A stretch of 22,559 bases of DNA from Desulfuromonadaceae bacterium UBA2294 (GTDB taxonomy: Bacteria; Desulfobacterota; Desulfuromonadia; Desulfuromonadales; UBA2294), in the NCBI GenBank assembly GCA_002345625.1, contig DDWE01000151.1, positions 1 through 22,559 of the forward strand, in the 5' to 3' direction. Below the pieces are notes generated by a model. It did not search any database. It was not told the origin of the DNA and saw only the letters and a list, made by a program, of their open reading frames with translations. Within the stretch, counting starts at the first letter, position 1. Each line of letters starts with the position of its first letter. A program made the position numbers and the translations under genes. Below, one piece after another: positions 15,420 through 22,540 of the stretch.

Positions 15420-16991
15420 GTGGATGCCAAAACCCTGGGTCTGAAAAGCATCGGCAAGGTCTATCACAATCTCGGTTTCGATGAACTGTTCGCGCATGAA
15501 GAGAAGAATGCCGAGGGCCGCGTCTCCCAGAACGGGACGATGATGGTCGACACCGGCAAGTTCACCGGCCGTTCCCCCAAGGACAAATATTTCGTCCATC
15601 AGCTGCCGTCGTTCAAGAACATCGCCTGGGGCAAGGTCAACGTCGCCATGGCGCCGGAAGTGTTCGACGAACTGCACGCCGAAGTCCTCGACTACCTCGA
15701 CGGCAAGGATCTTTACGTCACCGACGGTTTTAGTGGCGCTAACGAAAAGACCCGCAAGTCGGTCCGTTTTGTCACCGAATTCGCCTGGCAGGCACATTTT
15801 GTCAAGAATATGTTTATCCGCCCGGGCACCGAGGATATGGCTGCCTTTGCGCCGAACTTCACCGTCTACAACGCCAGCAACCTGGTCAACAAGAACTGGG
15901 AGAAGCACGGCCTGAACTCGGAAGTGTTTGTCGCCTTCAACGTCGAGAAGAACGTGGCGATCATCGGCGGCACCTGGTACGGCGGTGAGATGAAAAAAGG
16001 CATCTTCACCATGATGAACTACTGGCTGCCGCTGCAGGGAATTCTCTCCATGCACTGCAGCGCCAACGTCGGCAAGGACGGCGACGTCGCCCTGTTCTTC
16101 GGCCTCTCCGGCACCGGCAAGACCACCCTCTCCACCGATGCTTCGCGCAAACTGATCGGTGACGATGAGCATGGTTGGGACGACGACGGCATCTTCAACT
16201 TCGAAGGTGGCTGCTACGCCAAATGCATCAACCTGTCTGCCGACAGCGAGCCGGAAATTTTCGGCGCCATCCGTCGTGATGCCCTGCTCGAGAACGTGGT
16301 TGCCAACGATGACGGCATCATCGACTTCGACGATCGCAGCAAGACCGAGAACACCCGGGTATCCTACCCGATCGAGCACATCGACAACCATGAGCCGACC
16401 CTCAAGGCCGGTCACCCGAAAAACATCATCTTCCTCACCTGCGACGCCTTCGGCGTTCTCCCCCCGGTCAGTAAACTGACCCGCGAGCAGGCGATGTACT
16501 ACTTCCTCTCCGGCTACACGGCCAAGGTCGCCGGGACCGAGCGCGGCGTCACCGAGCCCCAGGCGACCTTCTCCGCCTGCTTCGGCGAGGCCTTTTTGCC
16601 CCTGCATCCCACCGCCTACGCCAAGCTCCTCGGCGAGAAGATGACCGAGCACGGCGTCAATGCTTATCTGGTCAACACCGGCTGGGCCGGTGGCGGCTAC
16701 GGCGTCGGCAAGCGCATGAGCATCAAGGCGACTCGTGCCTGCGTCAATGCTATTCTTGATGGTTCCATCGAGAAGGCCGAGTTTGATCAGACCCGCTGGT
16801 TCCGCCTCAATATCCCGAAAGCCCTGCCGGGGGTCGACAGTGGTCTGCTCAACCCGCGCAACGCCTGGGCCAATGCGGTCGAGTTCGACAAAACGGCGCA
16901 CAAACTGGCCGGGATGTTTATCGAGAACTTCAAGAAGTACATGAAAGACGGCGACGACTTCGATTTCACCCAGGCCGGGCCGATCGTCTGA
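15420..16991 (+). CDS. pckA: Phosphoenolpyruvate carboxykinase (ATP)
   Basis: A 523-residue ATP-dependent PEP carboxykinase, interconverting oxaloacetate plus ATP with PEP, CO2 and ADP at the entry to gluconeogenesis. The substrate loop TGKFTGRSPKDKYFV, the PEPCK-specific kinase-1a motif GLSGTGKTT (residues 228-236), FEGGCYAKC, the DRSKTENTRVSYPI stretch and TCDAFGVLPPVS are all present. The GTG start is supported by GAGGAG 7 nt upstream. It is preceded by a structured leader and followed by a strong terminator, so it is probably a single-gene unit. Codon use is the most GC-biased in the window, suggesting high expression. Full length for the family. Confidence 0.97.
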   Translation: MDAKTLGLKSIGKVYHNLGFDELFAHEEKNAEGRVSQNGTMMVDTGKFTGRSPKDKYFVHQLPSFKNIAWGKVNVAMAPEVFDELHAEVLDYLDGKDLYVTDGFSGANEKTRKSVRFVTEFAWQAHFVKNMFIRPGTEDMAAFAPNFTVYNASNLVNKNWEKHGLNSEVFVAFNVEKNVAIIGGTWYGGEMKKGIFTMMNYWLPLQGILSMHCSANVGKDGDVALFFGLSGTGKTTLSTDASRKLIGDDEHGWDDDGIFNFEGGCYAKCINLSADSEPEIFGAIRRDALLENVVANDDGIIDFDDRSKTENTRVSYPIEHIDNHEPTLKAGHPKNIIFLTCDAFGVLPPVSKLTREQAMYYFLSGYTAKVAGTERGVTEPQATFSACFGEAFLPLHPTAYAKLLGEKMTEHGVNAYLVNTGWAGGGYGVGKRMSIKATRACVNAILDGSIEKAEFDQTRWFRLNIPKALPGVDSGLLNPRNAWANAVEFDKTAHKLAGMFIENFKKYMKDGDDFDFTQAGPIV

Positions 16992-17017
16992 TCTGTCTCA
17001 CTAAAGAACACGTTATT

Positions 17018-17050
17018 CAGGGCGGTCCGTTTGGGCCGCCCTGTTTTTTT
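17018..17050 (+). terminator. Strong rho-independent terminator after pckA
   Basis: An 11-bp stem (CAGGGCGGTCC / GGGCCGCCCTG, one wobble pair) closes on GTTT and is followed by seven T residues. Confidence 0.92.
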
Positions 17051-17052
17051 AT

Positions 17053-17288
17053 GGATTGTAAGGTTGAAACCGGCGGGACTCGCCCCGCCAGGCGACTCAC
17101 TTTTTGTCCATGCGGCCACAAAAAGTAAGCAAAAAAGGCCTTCCCCTGGTCCGCCGTCGCTTGTTGAGCTATGGCGTGACAAGCGCGGGACACTTCGTTT
17201 GCCGGTTGACTTGGCTTCGTAGCGGTGGCGCTGCAACTGACCGGGCCCGATGTCTTAGGGCCCTCGATTCGGTTTCAAACACCAATCC
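17053..17288. mobile_element. MITE-like non-coding element with imperfect terminal inverted repeats
   Basis: The ~236-bp stretch starts with ggattg + 5 nt + ttgaaaccg (17053-17072) and ends with the reverse complement cggtttcaa + 4 nt + caatcc (17270-17288). Inside are ggcggg...cccgcc near 17072-17090 and a perfect 9-bp inverted repeat ACTTTTTGT / ACAAAAAGT (17099-17107, 17118-17126). No gene fits: the small open frames across it have no family resemblance. Intergenic sequences built around ACTTTTTG...CAAAAAGTAA are recurrent in many proteobacteria (general recollection). No clear target duplication is visible at the edges. The call as a mobile element is inference. Confidence 0.5.
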
Positions 17289-17419
17289 CCTGCAATAAAC
17301 ACCTTGTGTTTTACCAGTCTGAACCCTTTCTTTTTGAATTGATCTTTACCATAAATAGGTGCTTGACCCGGTTCTTTTGCTGTCGGGTGACATGAGCGTA
17401 TTTTCGCCCTGTATAGCCT

Positions 17420-17448
17420 TTGACTTTTGCCGGTGAGGTTGCTAAACT
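17420..17448 (+). promoter_or_regulatory. Promoter for the membrane TPR gene
   Basis: TTGACT (17420-17425), a 17-nt spacer and TAAACT (17443-17448) lie 40 nt upstream of the start codon. The 131 nt between the MITE-like element and this promoter hold nothing else I recognise. Confidence 0.55.
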
Positions 17449-17488
17449 CGCGCACCAAATCACACGTACAAAGGATGACTTTTTAACC

Positions 17489-18217
17489 ATGTTAACCATT
17501 GCCATTGCTCTGCTCGTCAGTGTGCTCGTCGGTGTTGCGCTGACCCTGTTTGCCAAACTTGCCATCATCTACTCGGTGCTGATCGGTTCTGTGCTGTTTG
17601 CCGCCATCTATTTCCTCGCCTTTCGTCATTTCTCGAAAAAGATCAACGCCCTGATGGAGGTCGTTCAGCGCGACATGATGGCCAACCGGGTCGAGAAAGC
17701 GATCAAGACTCTGGAGAGTGCCCTGCCGATCGGCAAGTGGCAGCTCTACATGACCGGTCAGATCCATTCGCAGATCGGCACCATCTACTACCTCAAGCGT
17801 GACTTCGCCAAGGCCTTTGAAGAGCTCAAACAGGGCTTCTCCCGCCACTGGGTCGGCATGGGGATGCTCGGCATCTGCTACATGCACAAAAACAAAACCA
17901 AGATGATGATCGACACCTTCGACAAGGCGGTTCTGGTCAACAAGAAAGAGCCGGTTCTCTGGGATCTGTATGCCTACTGTCTGGAGAAGGTCGGTGAGCA
18001 CGAGAAGGCGATCGCCGTGCTCGAAAAGGGGATCAAGAAGCTCGGCGGCCACGACAATCTTGAAGCTAATCTGGAATTGCTGAAGACCGGCAACAAGATG
18101 AAGATGAAGGCTTACGGCGATCTCTGGCTGCAATTTCATCTCGAAAAGCCCGGCACCATGATCAAGCAGCAGACCAAAGCGATGACCGGTCGTCGGCGGA
18201 CCATCGTCCGGCGTTAA
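17489..18217 (+). CDS. Membrane-anchored TPR-repeat protein
   Basis: A 242-residue protein. Two adjacent hydrophobic helices occupy about residues 3-48 (LTIAIALLVSVLVGVALTL and IIYSVLIGSVLFAAIYFLAF), leaving a large cytoplasmic domain of TPR-like repeats (residues ~60-215). Recognisable units include IGTIYYLKRDFAKAFEELKQ, IDTFDKAVLV and EKAIAVLEKGIKKLGG. No catalytic residues are seen. The start at ATG 17489 places the first helix directly at the N-terminus; its nearest AAGGA is about 13 nt away, so the exact start is uncertain. The Smr-domain gene begins 7 nt after the stop, indicating one operon. Function not recognised. Confidence 0.8.
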   Translation: MLTIAIALLVSVLVGVALTLFAKLAIIYSVLIGSVLFAAIYFLAFRHFSKKINALMEVVQRDMMANRVEKAIKTLESALPIGKWQLYMTGQIHSQIGTIYYLKRDFAKAFEELKQGFSRHWVGMGMLGICYMHKNKTKMMIDTFDKAVLVNKKEPVLWDLYAYCLEKVGEHEKAIAVLEKGIKKLGGHDNLEANLELLKTGNKMKMKAYGDLWLQFHLEKPGTMIKQQTKAMTGRRRTIVRR

Positions 18218-18224
18218 GCAGATC

Positions 18225-18854
18225 ATGGCCAAGCGCGACAAAAAGGCTCCGGATAAGAATTTCAACAACCCCTTCGCGGCACTGAAGGGGTTGTCTGCGT
18301 CTGTGCCGGCTGCAAAGCCGTCAGCGCCGGCCGACAAGCCGGCAAAAGCTCCTGTTGTCGACAAGGAACCTGCGTCCGTTGAGCCGGAGCTCTCCTTTGC
18401 CGATGCCATGCGCCAGCTCGGTGTGCGCCAGCAGGAGGGGGCAGGGGATGCGTTGCCACGTCCGCGCCGTTCGCTTACCGTAGATGCTCCTGAAGAGCCG
18501 TCAGTATCGGGGGCGGCCATCAACACCGCCACCGCTGCCGACCGTGAGCGTCTGCGCCGTTTAAAGCGCAGTCAGCCCCATCCAGAGGCTGAGCTCGACC
18601 TGCACGGCATGACCGCTGCCCAGGCCCTTGCCAAGGTGACCTGGTTTCTCGACAATGCGATTTTTCATGGTTGTCAGGTGGTGCGGATAATCACCGGGCG
18701 CGGCAAGAGCTCGGAGGCCGGGCCGGTGTTGCGGCCGCAGGTTGAGGCCTATCTCGATGGGCCGGGTCGGCGACAGGTGCTTGAGTGGAGTCTGGCGCCG
18801 GCGACGCAGGGCGGGGAAGGGGCGTTGCTTGTTTTTCTTAAGCTGCCGGAATAG
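18225..18854 (+). CDS. Smr-domain protein
   Basis: A 209-residue protein whose first ~115 residues are a low-complexity Pro/Ala/Ser/Lys linker (KPSAPADKPAKAP and similar). The C-terminal ~85 residues are a Smr (small MutS-related) domain: LDLHGMT at 124-130, AKVTWFLDNA, RIITGRGKSS (the HGxG-type turn is TGRG here) and a final hydrophobic strand ALLVFLKLPE. Stand-alone Smr proteins are nucleases acting on branched DNA or on mRNA at stalled or collided ribosomes. It follows the membrane TPR gene by 7 nt and precedes the PstS-like gene by 11 nt. Domain assignment is firm; the substrate is unknown. Confidence 0.88.
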   Translation: MAKRDKKAPDKNFNNPFAALKGLSASVPAAKPSAPADKPAKAPVVDKEPASVEPELSFADAMRQLGVRQQEGAGDALPRPRRSLTVDAPEEPSVSGAAINTATAADRERLRRLKRSQPHPEAELDLHGMTAAQALAKVTWFLDNAIFHGCQVVRIITGRGKSSEAGPVLRPQVEAYLDGPGRRQVLEWSLAPATQGGEGALLVFLKLPE

Positions 18855-18865
18855 ATGGAGACATG

Positions 18866-19699
18866 ATGATAATGTATCGGCTGAATGAGACAAGGCACTT
18901 CCTCTCGGTTGCCGTACTGCTGATGGCTCTGCTCTTTAATCCCCTCTGCGCTTATGCGACAGAGTTGACTGTTGTCGGTACCGGCGACAGCCAACTCCTC
19001 CTGCAAGCCCTGGCCGATGCTTTTGAATCGCATCATCCAAAGGTCAAGGTAACCATCCCTCCCAGCATCGGCAGCAGTGGTGGTGTCCGTGCGGTTGCAT
19101 CCGGTGCCGATGTGATCGGTCGGATTGCGCGCCCGTTAACCAAAAATGAACAACAGTTTAACTTGTCATACCATCTTTTTGCCTACTCGCCAGTCGTGTT
19201 TATCGTCAACCAGAGCGTCGCCGGCATTGAGGGGTTAACCGCTCAACAGGCGCTCGATATCTTCAGTGGCAAAATCACCAACTGGTCCGAGGTCGGTGGG
19301 CCTGAGCACAAGATTTACCTGGTCAATCGGGAGGAGGGCGACTCCTCCCGCCTGGTGCTTGATCGTCAGATAGAAGGTTTTGCAACGATTGAAAAATCCC
19401 CCGGACCGATTTTTTACAGTACCCCGGAGGCGATGAATGCTCTGGCTGATAATCCGTTCACGATCGGTTACGGTCCGATATCCATGGTTAAAGGACCCTC
19501 GATGCGCGCTCTGCGTTTCAATGGATACTCTGCAGATACGACGTTAACCTCTGATGGGACCTACCCGTTGCAGAGCCCGTTCGCTCTGATCTGGAAAGGG
19601 CCGCTTTCTGCTCCTGGCCAACGTTTTGTCGAGTTTTTGTCCAGCCAGGAATCCGCTGATATTATGCGCACGTTTGGTGTGCAACCGGCAGGGAACTGA
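18866..19699 (+). CDS. PstS-like phosphate-type periplasmic binding protein
   Basis: A secreted substrate-binding protein of the phosphate (PstS) type, ~277 residues. A signal peptide with a VAVLLMALLF core ends near CAYA (about residue 30). The mature part has TVVGTGDSQLLLQALADAF, a phosphate-loop-like GSSGGVRAV, IARPLTKNE, the AYSPVVFIVN hinge and LDIFSGKITNWSEVGG, the most typical PstS segment. EGDSSRLVLD is the second ligand loop. No PstCAB permease genes are nearby. Instead a membrane sensor gene follows by 26 nt, so this protein may feed ligand information to that sensor rather than to transport. Start codons at 18863, 18866 and 18872 are all possible; GGAG is best spaced for 18866. Confidence 0.85.
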   Translation: MIMYRLNETRHFLSVAVLLMALLFNPLCAYATELTVVGTGDSQLLLQALADAFESHHPKVKVTIPPSIGSSGGVRAVASGADVIGRIARPLTKNEQQFNLSYHLFAYSPVVFIVNQSVAGIEGLTAQQALDIFSGKITNWSEVGGPEHKIYLVNREEGDSSRLVLDRQIEGFATIEKSPGPIFYSTPEAMNALADNPFTIGYGPISMVKGPSMRALRFNGYSADTTLTSDGTYPLQSPFALIWKGPLSAPGQRFVEFLSSQESADIMRTFGVQPAGN

Positions 19700-19725
19700 C
19701 GCGGGAAAGCTCAGGGATATTCAAT

Positions 19726-21159
19726 ATGCGTAGCAGCTCGTTACAAGCACGATTTCTGACGCTTTTTACCGTTTCGACCGGAGCCATTCTGCTCTCGCTC
19801 GGCGGGTTGTCAATCTACCTGATGGTCAGTCATCTTAAGTCGATTCAATTGGCCAACATGCGGCAATTAACGGTCTTTGCCGCCGCTGAAGTTGATCATG
19901 GAATACAGGACAAAAAGAGGTTGTTGTCTGAAATCGCTGAATCACGGGTGATCGTCGATTATCCGGTTACCTACCGCTTGCCACCGATTGCCAATCATCT
20001 CGCCGAACATCAGGATGCTTTTCCCGATATTTCCTTTATCAATGCGCTCGGGGTCGAAGAACTCAGACTCGCTCACGGTGGGGTCTCCAATGAGATCAGC
20101 GACTATACCAAAGACCCTGAATTCCTCAATGCCCGCAAAATGCCCGGCATCGTATCGGTGGTGCTCAATCCCGACCGGGATGCGTTTATTTTTACTCTGG
20201 GGATCAAGCGTTATTTCGGCGATGTCTTTGTCGGCTGTCTGCGTGCCGAAGTGCCACTGCAGTCGGTCTCCCGTCATCTGGATAAGGTCAAGGTCGGTGA
20301 CACCGGTTTTCTCGCGATCATCTCGGCTAAAGACCGTCTGTTGAAAGTTGCCGGGGCCTCGTCGGGAGAGGGTGGCACGGTTGTCGTTCAACAACTACCC
20401 CCCGATTTAAGCTCAGAACCCCAGATCCTTGCTGATGCCAATGGCGATGAAGCCTTCTACGTCGCTGCAAAAACTTCTTTTTTGGGTATCAGTGTCGCGG
20501 CCGTTTTGCCCTATGATGAGTTTGTCTCCGGACCCCATCTGCTTGGCTATCTGCTGGCCGGTGTCGGCGCGGTTTTTTTGCTGGTCGGATCAGGAGTCGC
20601 GTACCTGCTGGGCGGACGTGTCTCTCGCCCGTTGTCGCAACTGGTGCAAACGGTCAATGAAATGGCCAAGGGCCGTTCGCGCGAAATTGATTTCAAGGAT
20701 GCCCCTGGTGAGATCGGTGAATTGATTCAATCCTTTAATCACATGGTCCGCACCCTGAGATCGACCACGGTCTCGCGCGATTATCTCGATAACATCTTCG
20801 ATTCCATGCATGAGTCACTGGTGGTCGTTGGCCTCGATGGCCGGATTGAACGGGTCAATAAAGCAACCTGCACTCTGCTGGGCTACACATCTGCCGATCT
20901 CGAAGGCCAGGAGGTTCGCCTGATACTTAAAGATGCACAGGGTGATGCCGCGCACTGGCTTGACCAGGTGACCCGTTCGACGGGTCATTTTCGCGAGCGA
21001 GTCTACCTGAACAAGAGCGGACAGAATATTACAGTCGCTTTTACCTGGACGCGTTTGCTCGATTCAGAGGGGGAAACCTGTGGGTTGGTTTGTCTTGCAC
21101 AAAAGCAGGAACCTGAGCAACGGCCGTCTGAATGGCGCCGCCGGATCAGGGGATTGTGA
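19726..21159 (+). CDS. Membrane sensor: extracellular dCache-like, HAMP, PAS; no output domain
   Basis: A 477-residue protein. Transmembrane helix 1 is at about residues 14-35, an extracytoplasmic Cache-like sensor domain at ~36-268 (HLDKVKVGDTGFLAIIS is a typical dCache stretch), helix 2 at ~271-295, HAMP at ~291-345 (SRPLSQLVQTVNEMAKG, GEIGELIQSFNHMV) and one PAS domain at ~354-465 (FDSMHESLVVVGLDGRI). It stops after a short basic tail (RPSEWRRRIRGL) with no histidine kinase, GGDEF, EAL or methyl-accepting region. It probably pairs with the PstS-like protein encoded 26 nt upstream. The stop lies just before the AT-rich cassette-like block, so either the gene is a genuine short sensor or its transmitter end was lost when foreign DNA arrived. 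Confidence 0.85.
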   Translation: MRSSSLQARFLTLFTVSTGAILLSLGGLSIYLMVSHLKSIQLANMRQLTVFAAAEVDHGIQDKKRLLSEIAESRVIVDYPVTYRLPPIANHLAEHQDAFPDISFINALGVEELRLAHGGVSNEISDYTKDPEFLNARKMPGIVSVVLNPDRDAFIFTLGIKRYFGDVFVGCLRAEVPLQSVSRHLDKVKVGDTGFLAIISAKDRLLKVAGASSGEGGTVVVQQLPPDLSSEPQILADANGDEAFYVAAKTSFLGISVAAVLPYDEFVSGPHLLGYLLAGVGAVFLLVGSGVAYLLGGRVSRPLSQLVQTVNEMAKGRSREIDFKDAPGEIGELIQSFNHMVRTLRSTTVSRDYLDNIFDSMHESLVVVGLDGRIERVNKATCTLLGYTSADLEGQEVRLILKDAQGDAAHWLDQVTRSTGHFRERVYLNKSGQNITVAFTWTRLLDSEGETCGLVCLAQKQEPEQRPSEWRRRIRGL

Positions 21160-21183
21160 CGCTGCGGTCACGGGTGCAAAAAC

Positions 21184-21229
21184 GGCTGAAGGGGAATTTT
21201 TAATACCCTAGAGGTTTTCCTACAGCCTC
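21184..21229 (+). terminator. Imperfect hairpin after the sensor gene
   Basis: ggctgaaggggaatt (from 21184) pairs imperfectly with aggttttcctacagcc (to 21227) across a T-rich, AT-rich loop. It could terminate the sensor transcript, or be half of a recombination-site structure at the edge of the foreign block. Its right arm is the motif repeated in inverse orientation at the window end. No T run follows. Confidence 0.35.
21211..21229. repeat. 19-bp motif, left copy of inverted pair
   Basis: gaggttttcctacagcctc matches the reverse complement of 22541-22559 at 16 of 19 positions. The two copies bracket the whole AT-rich block containing the GFA and toxin-antitoxin genes. Confidence 0.6.
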
Positions 21230-21342
21230 AATGGTTCTTGATAATCGACGGCGACGTGAAGTTTCGGCCACCACCGCAATTTGGTTTTGCTTTTCAATTT
21301 AGTGCAGAAGCATTTTGCGGCCGGTTGATTGGTTTGTTATGA
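21230..21342. repeat. attC-like repeat, copy 1
   Basis: About 112 bp, directly repeated at 21789-21900. Over the best stretch (21241-21294 against 21800-21853) 48 of 54 bases agree. On the minus strand it starts TAACAA, the usual first bases of an integron attC, and internal GGCCGCAA/TTGCGG words can pair. On the plus strand it ends GTTATGA, near the GTTRRRY core consensus. The GFA stop codon is part of this TAAC. Similarity between the copies stops sharply at the core, as expected of cassette boundaries. Confidence 0.6.
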
Positions 21343-21762
21343 GTTTTTATCGTTTTGAACAGGTAGCTTTTCAAAACTTGGAATACAGCCCAAATCATGC
21401 TCCCAACTCGCTTTACTGCTTACAAATAGGTGTGCGTTTGGACGTATGTTTAGTGTTGAGTCTAAGCTTCCGGCTGGCACGACAATAAAATCCAATTTTT
21501 CTGACTGGTTCGGTAATGCTGATCCGCAATTTATGCAAAAGCTTTTTGAATGTAGAGTGTTGGGTAAATTGTAGGTCTTGACGCACTCTTTCCCTTTTCG
21601 CCAGGTTAGAATTGCTGATTCAGAAAACAAGTTAGCCGCATGAGCCGAGCCAGTATCTTTTTGGCAATGCTTGCAGTGACAGAGGTAGAAAGAATCAAAG
21701 CTTCCCTCGATTTCAAATTGAACAGAACCGCATAAGCATGAGCCACAATATTTTTTGTCCAC
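21337..21762 (-). CDS. GFA-family zinc-binding protein
   Basis: A 141-residue protein of the GFA family (named after glutathione-dependent formaldehyde-activating enzyme; most members have no proven reaction). Zinc-binding cysteines are in place: YCGSCLCGSVQFEIEG at the N-terminus, CHCKHCQKDTGSAHA in the middle and FCINCGSALP later. The GTG start at 21762 is chosen because AGAAGAGG lies about 5 nt upstream and the family begins right there; the frame runs 37 codons further into the repeat but without resemblance. The TAA stop overlaps the attC-like repeat. Base composition is far more AT-rich than genes to the left, pointing to horizontal gain. GFA proteins are frequent cargo of chromosomal integrons. 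Confidence 0.88.
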   Translation of the reverse strand: MDKKYCGSCLCGSVQFEIEGSFDSFYLCHCKHCQKDTGSAHAANLFSESAILTWRKGKECVKTYNLPNTLHSKSFCINCGSALPNQSEKLDFIVVPAGSLDSTLNIRPNAHLFVSSKASWEHDLGCIPSFEKLPVQNDKNS

Positions 21763-21788
21763 TAAAGCCTCTTCTTGTTGATACACAT

Positions 21789-21900
21789 AATGGTTCGCGA
21801 TAAGCGGCGGCGACGCGAAGTTTTGGTCACCACCGCAATTTGGCTTTGCTTTTTGGAAAAGCAGTTCGCCCATTCCGTCCGGTTGACTAAATTGTTAGTT
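21789..21900. repeat. attC-like repeat, copy 2
   Basis: Second copy of the ~112-bp repeat in the same orientation, between the GFA gene and the toxin-antitoxin pair. It ends GTTAGTT (21894-21900) on the plus strand, i.e. AACTAACAA on the minus strand. The same 7-mer AACTAAC recurs at 22534-22540 just after the toxin gene, where a further site would be expected. The GFA-side end of this copy (TTATGT on the minus strand) matches the core of copy 1 (GTTATGA), consistent with one cassette having matching ends. Confidence 0.6.
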
Positions 21901-21927
21901 GCCCTCCAGTGACGCTAGTGCTAACAT
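21899..21927 (+). promoter_or_regulatory. Promoter of the toxin-antitoxin operon
   Basis: TTGCCC (21899-21904), a 17-nt spacer and TAACAT (21922-21927), preceded by TGC as in an extended -10, begin right at the edge of the attC-like repeat. The pair therefore carries its own promoter. Confidence 0.5.
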
Positions 21928-21928
21928 T

Positions 21929-21936
21929 TGTGCACA
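21929..21936. promoter_or_regulatory. Candidate antitoxin operator palindrome
   Basis: The perfect 8-bp palindrome TGTGCACA lies just downstream of the -10 box and covers the expected transcription start. Ribbon-helix-helix antitoxins usually bind such short palindromes to repress their own operon. Confidence 0.4.
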
Positions 21937-21957
21937 CACTAATTGCGGGAGCAACCT

Positions 21958-22242
21958 ATGGATACTAGAATTCAATTTCGTGTTGACGATGAAACAAAAC
22001 GCTTGGCCCAGCAAATGGCTGAAAGCCAAGGTCGCACCCTCAGCGACGCTTGCCGTGAACTAACTGAGCAGCTTGCCGAGCAACAACGCAAGGCCTTGTC
22101 TCATAATACTTGGCTTACCGAACAAGTGAACCTTGCGTTCGACAAACTTGATTCCGGCAAGTCTGTGTTCGTCGACAATGACTCTGCAAAAACACAAATG
22201 GCTGAACGTAAAGCCAAGGTTCGCAATCGGGATCGCCAATGA
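21958..22242 (+). CDS. RelB/DinJ-type antitoxin
   Basis: A 94-residue protein. The N-terminal part (TRIQFRVDDETKRLAQQMAE and GRTLSDACRELTEQL) has the strand-helix-helix layout of ribbon-helix-helix antitoxins such as DinJ/RelB, with the basic/polar strand RIQFRV for DNA contact. The C-terminal half is charged and probably flexible, the part that would wrap the toxin. The ATG at 21958 is used because GGGAG sits 7 nt upstream. It ends in the ATGA overlap with the toxin start, the standard coupling that keeps antitoxin in excess. A promoter and an operator-like palindrome lie immediately upstream. AT-rich like the neighbouring GFA gene. Confidence 0.85.
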   Translation: MDTRIQFRVDDETKRLAQQMAESQGRTLSDACRELTEQLAEQQRKALSHNTWLTEQVNLAFDKLDSGKSVFVDNDSAKTQMAERKAKVRNRDRQ

Positions 22243-22517
22243 TTTTTTGGGAAGAAGAATCCTTAAATGATCGTGAGAAAATTTTCGAGTTTCTTTATGT
22301 CTTCAACCCAGATGCTGCTGAAAAAACAGATGAAATCATTGAAGCTAAAGTAGAAAACTTAATTGAACAACCTTTAACGGGCGTTCAACGGGATGGAATT
22401 CGAGGCAGATTGCTCATTATTCCTGAAGTTTCAATGATCGTATCTTATCTTGTTGATGGATCCACGATTCGCATTCTGCGAGTTCTTCGCCAAAAACAAA
22501 AGTTCCCTATTAAGTAG
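22239..22517 (+). CDS. RelE/ParE-family toxin
   Basis: A 92-residue toxin partner. It opens with IFWEEESLNDREKIFEFL, the usual helix start of RelE/ParE proteins, continues with AAEKTDEIIEAKVENLIEQP and the family-typical GIRGRLLIIPE, and ends with the strand pair MIVSYLVDG and IRILRVLRQKQKFP. RelE toxins cut mRNA in the ribosome and ParE toxins poison gyrase; sequence alone does not decide which, though the basic C-terminal RVLRQKQKFP leans to RelE-like. The start overlaps the antitoxin stop (ATGA). Pairs of this kind are common in integron cassettes, where they stabilise the array. Confidence 0.87.
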   Translation: MIFWEEESLNDREKIFEFLYVFNPDAAEKTDEIIEAKVENLIEQPLTGVQRDGIRGRLLIIPEVSMIVSYLVDGSTIRILRVLRQKQKFPIK

Positions 22518-22540
22518 CTGAAATCATTTTTACAACTAAC

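Noticed and set aside
17031..17222. Small protein gene across the pckA terminator and the MITE-like element
   Set aside because: It begins inside the terminator stem, has no ribosome binding site or family resemblance, and follows the inverted-repeat element rather than coding constraint.
21763..21873. N-terminal extension of the GFA protein to ATG 21873
   Set aside because: The extra 37 codons lie within the repeat and lack family similarity, while GTG 21762 has a well-placed ribosome binding site and the normal family N-terminus.
21230..21900. CRISPR array
   Set aside because: Only two repeat copies about 560 bp apart with a gene between them, and no cas genes; not a CRISPR layout.
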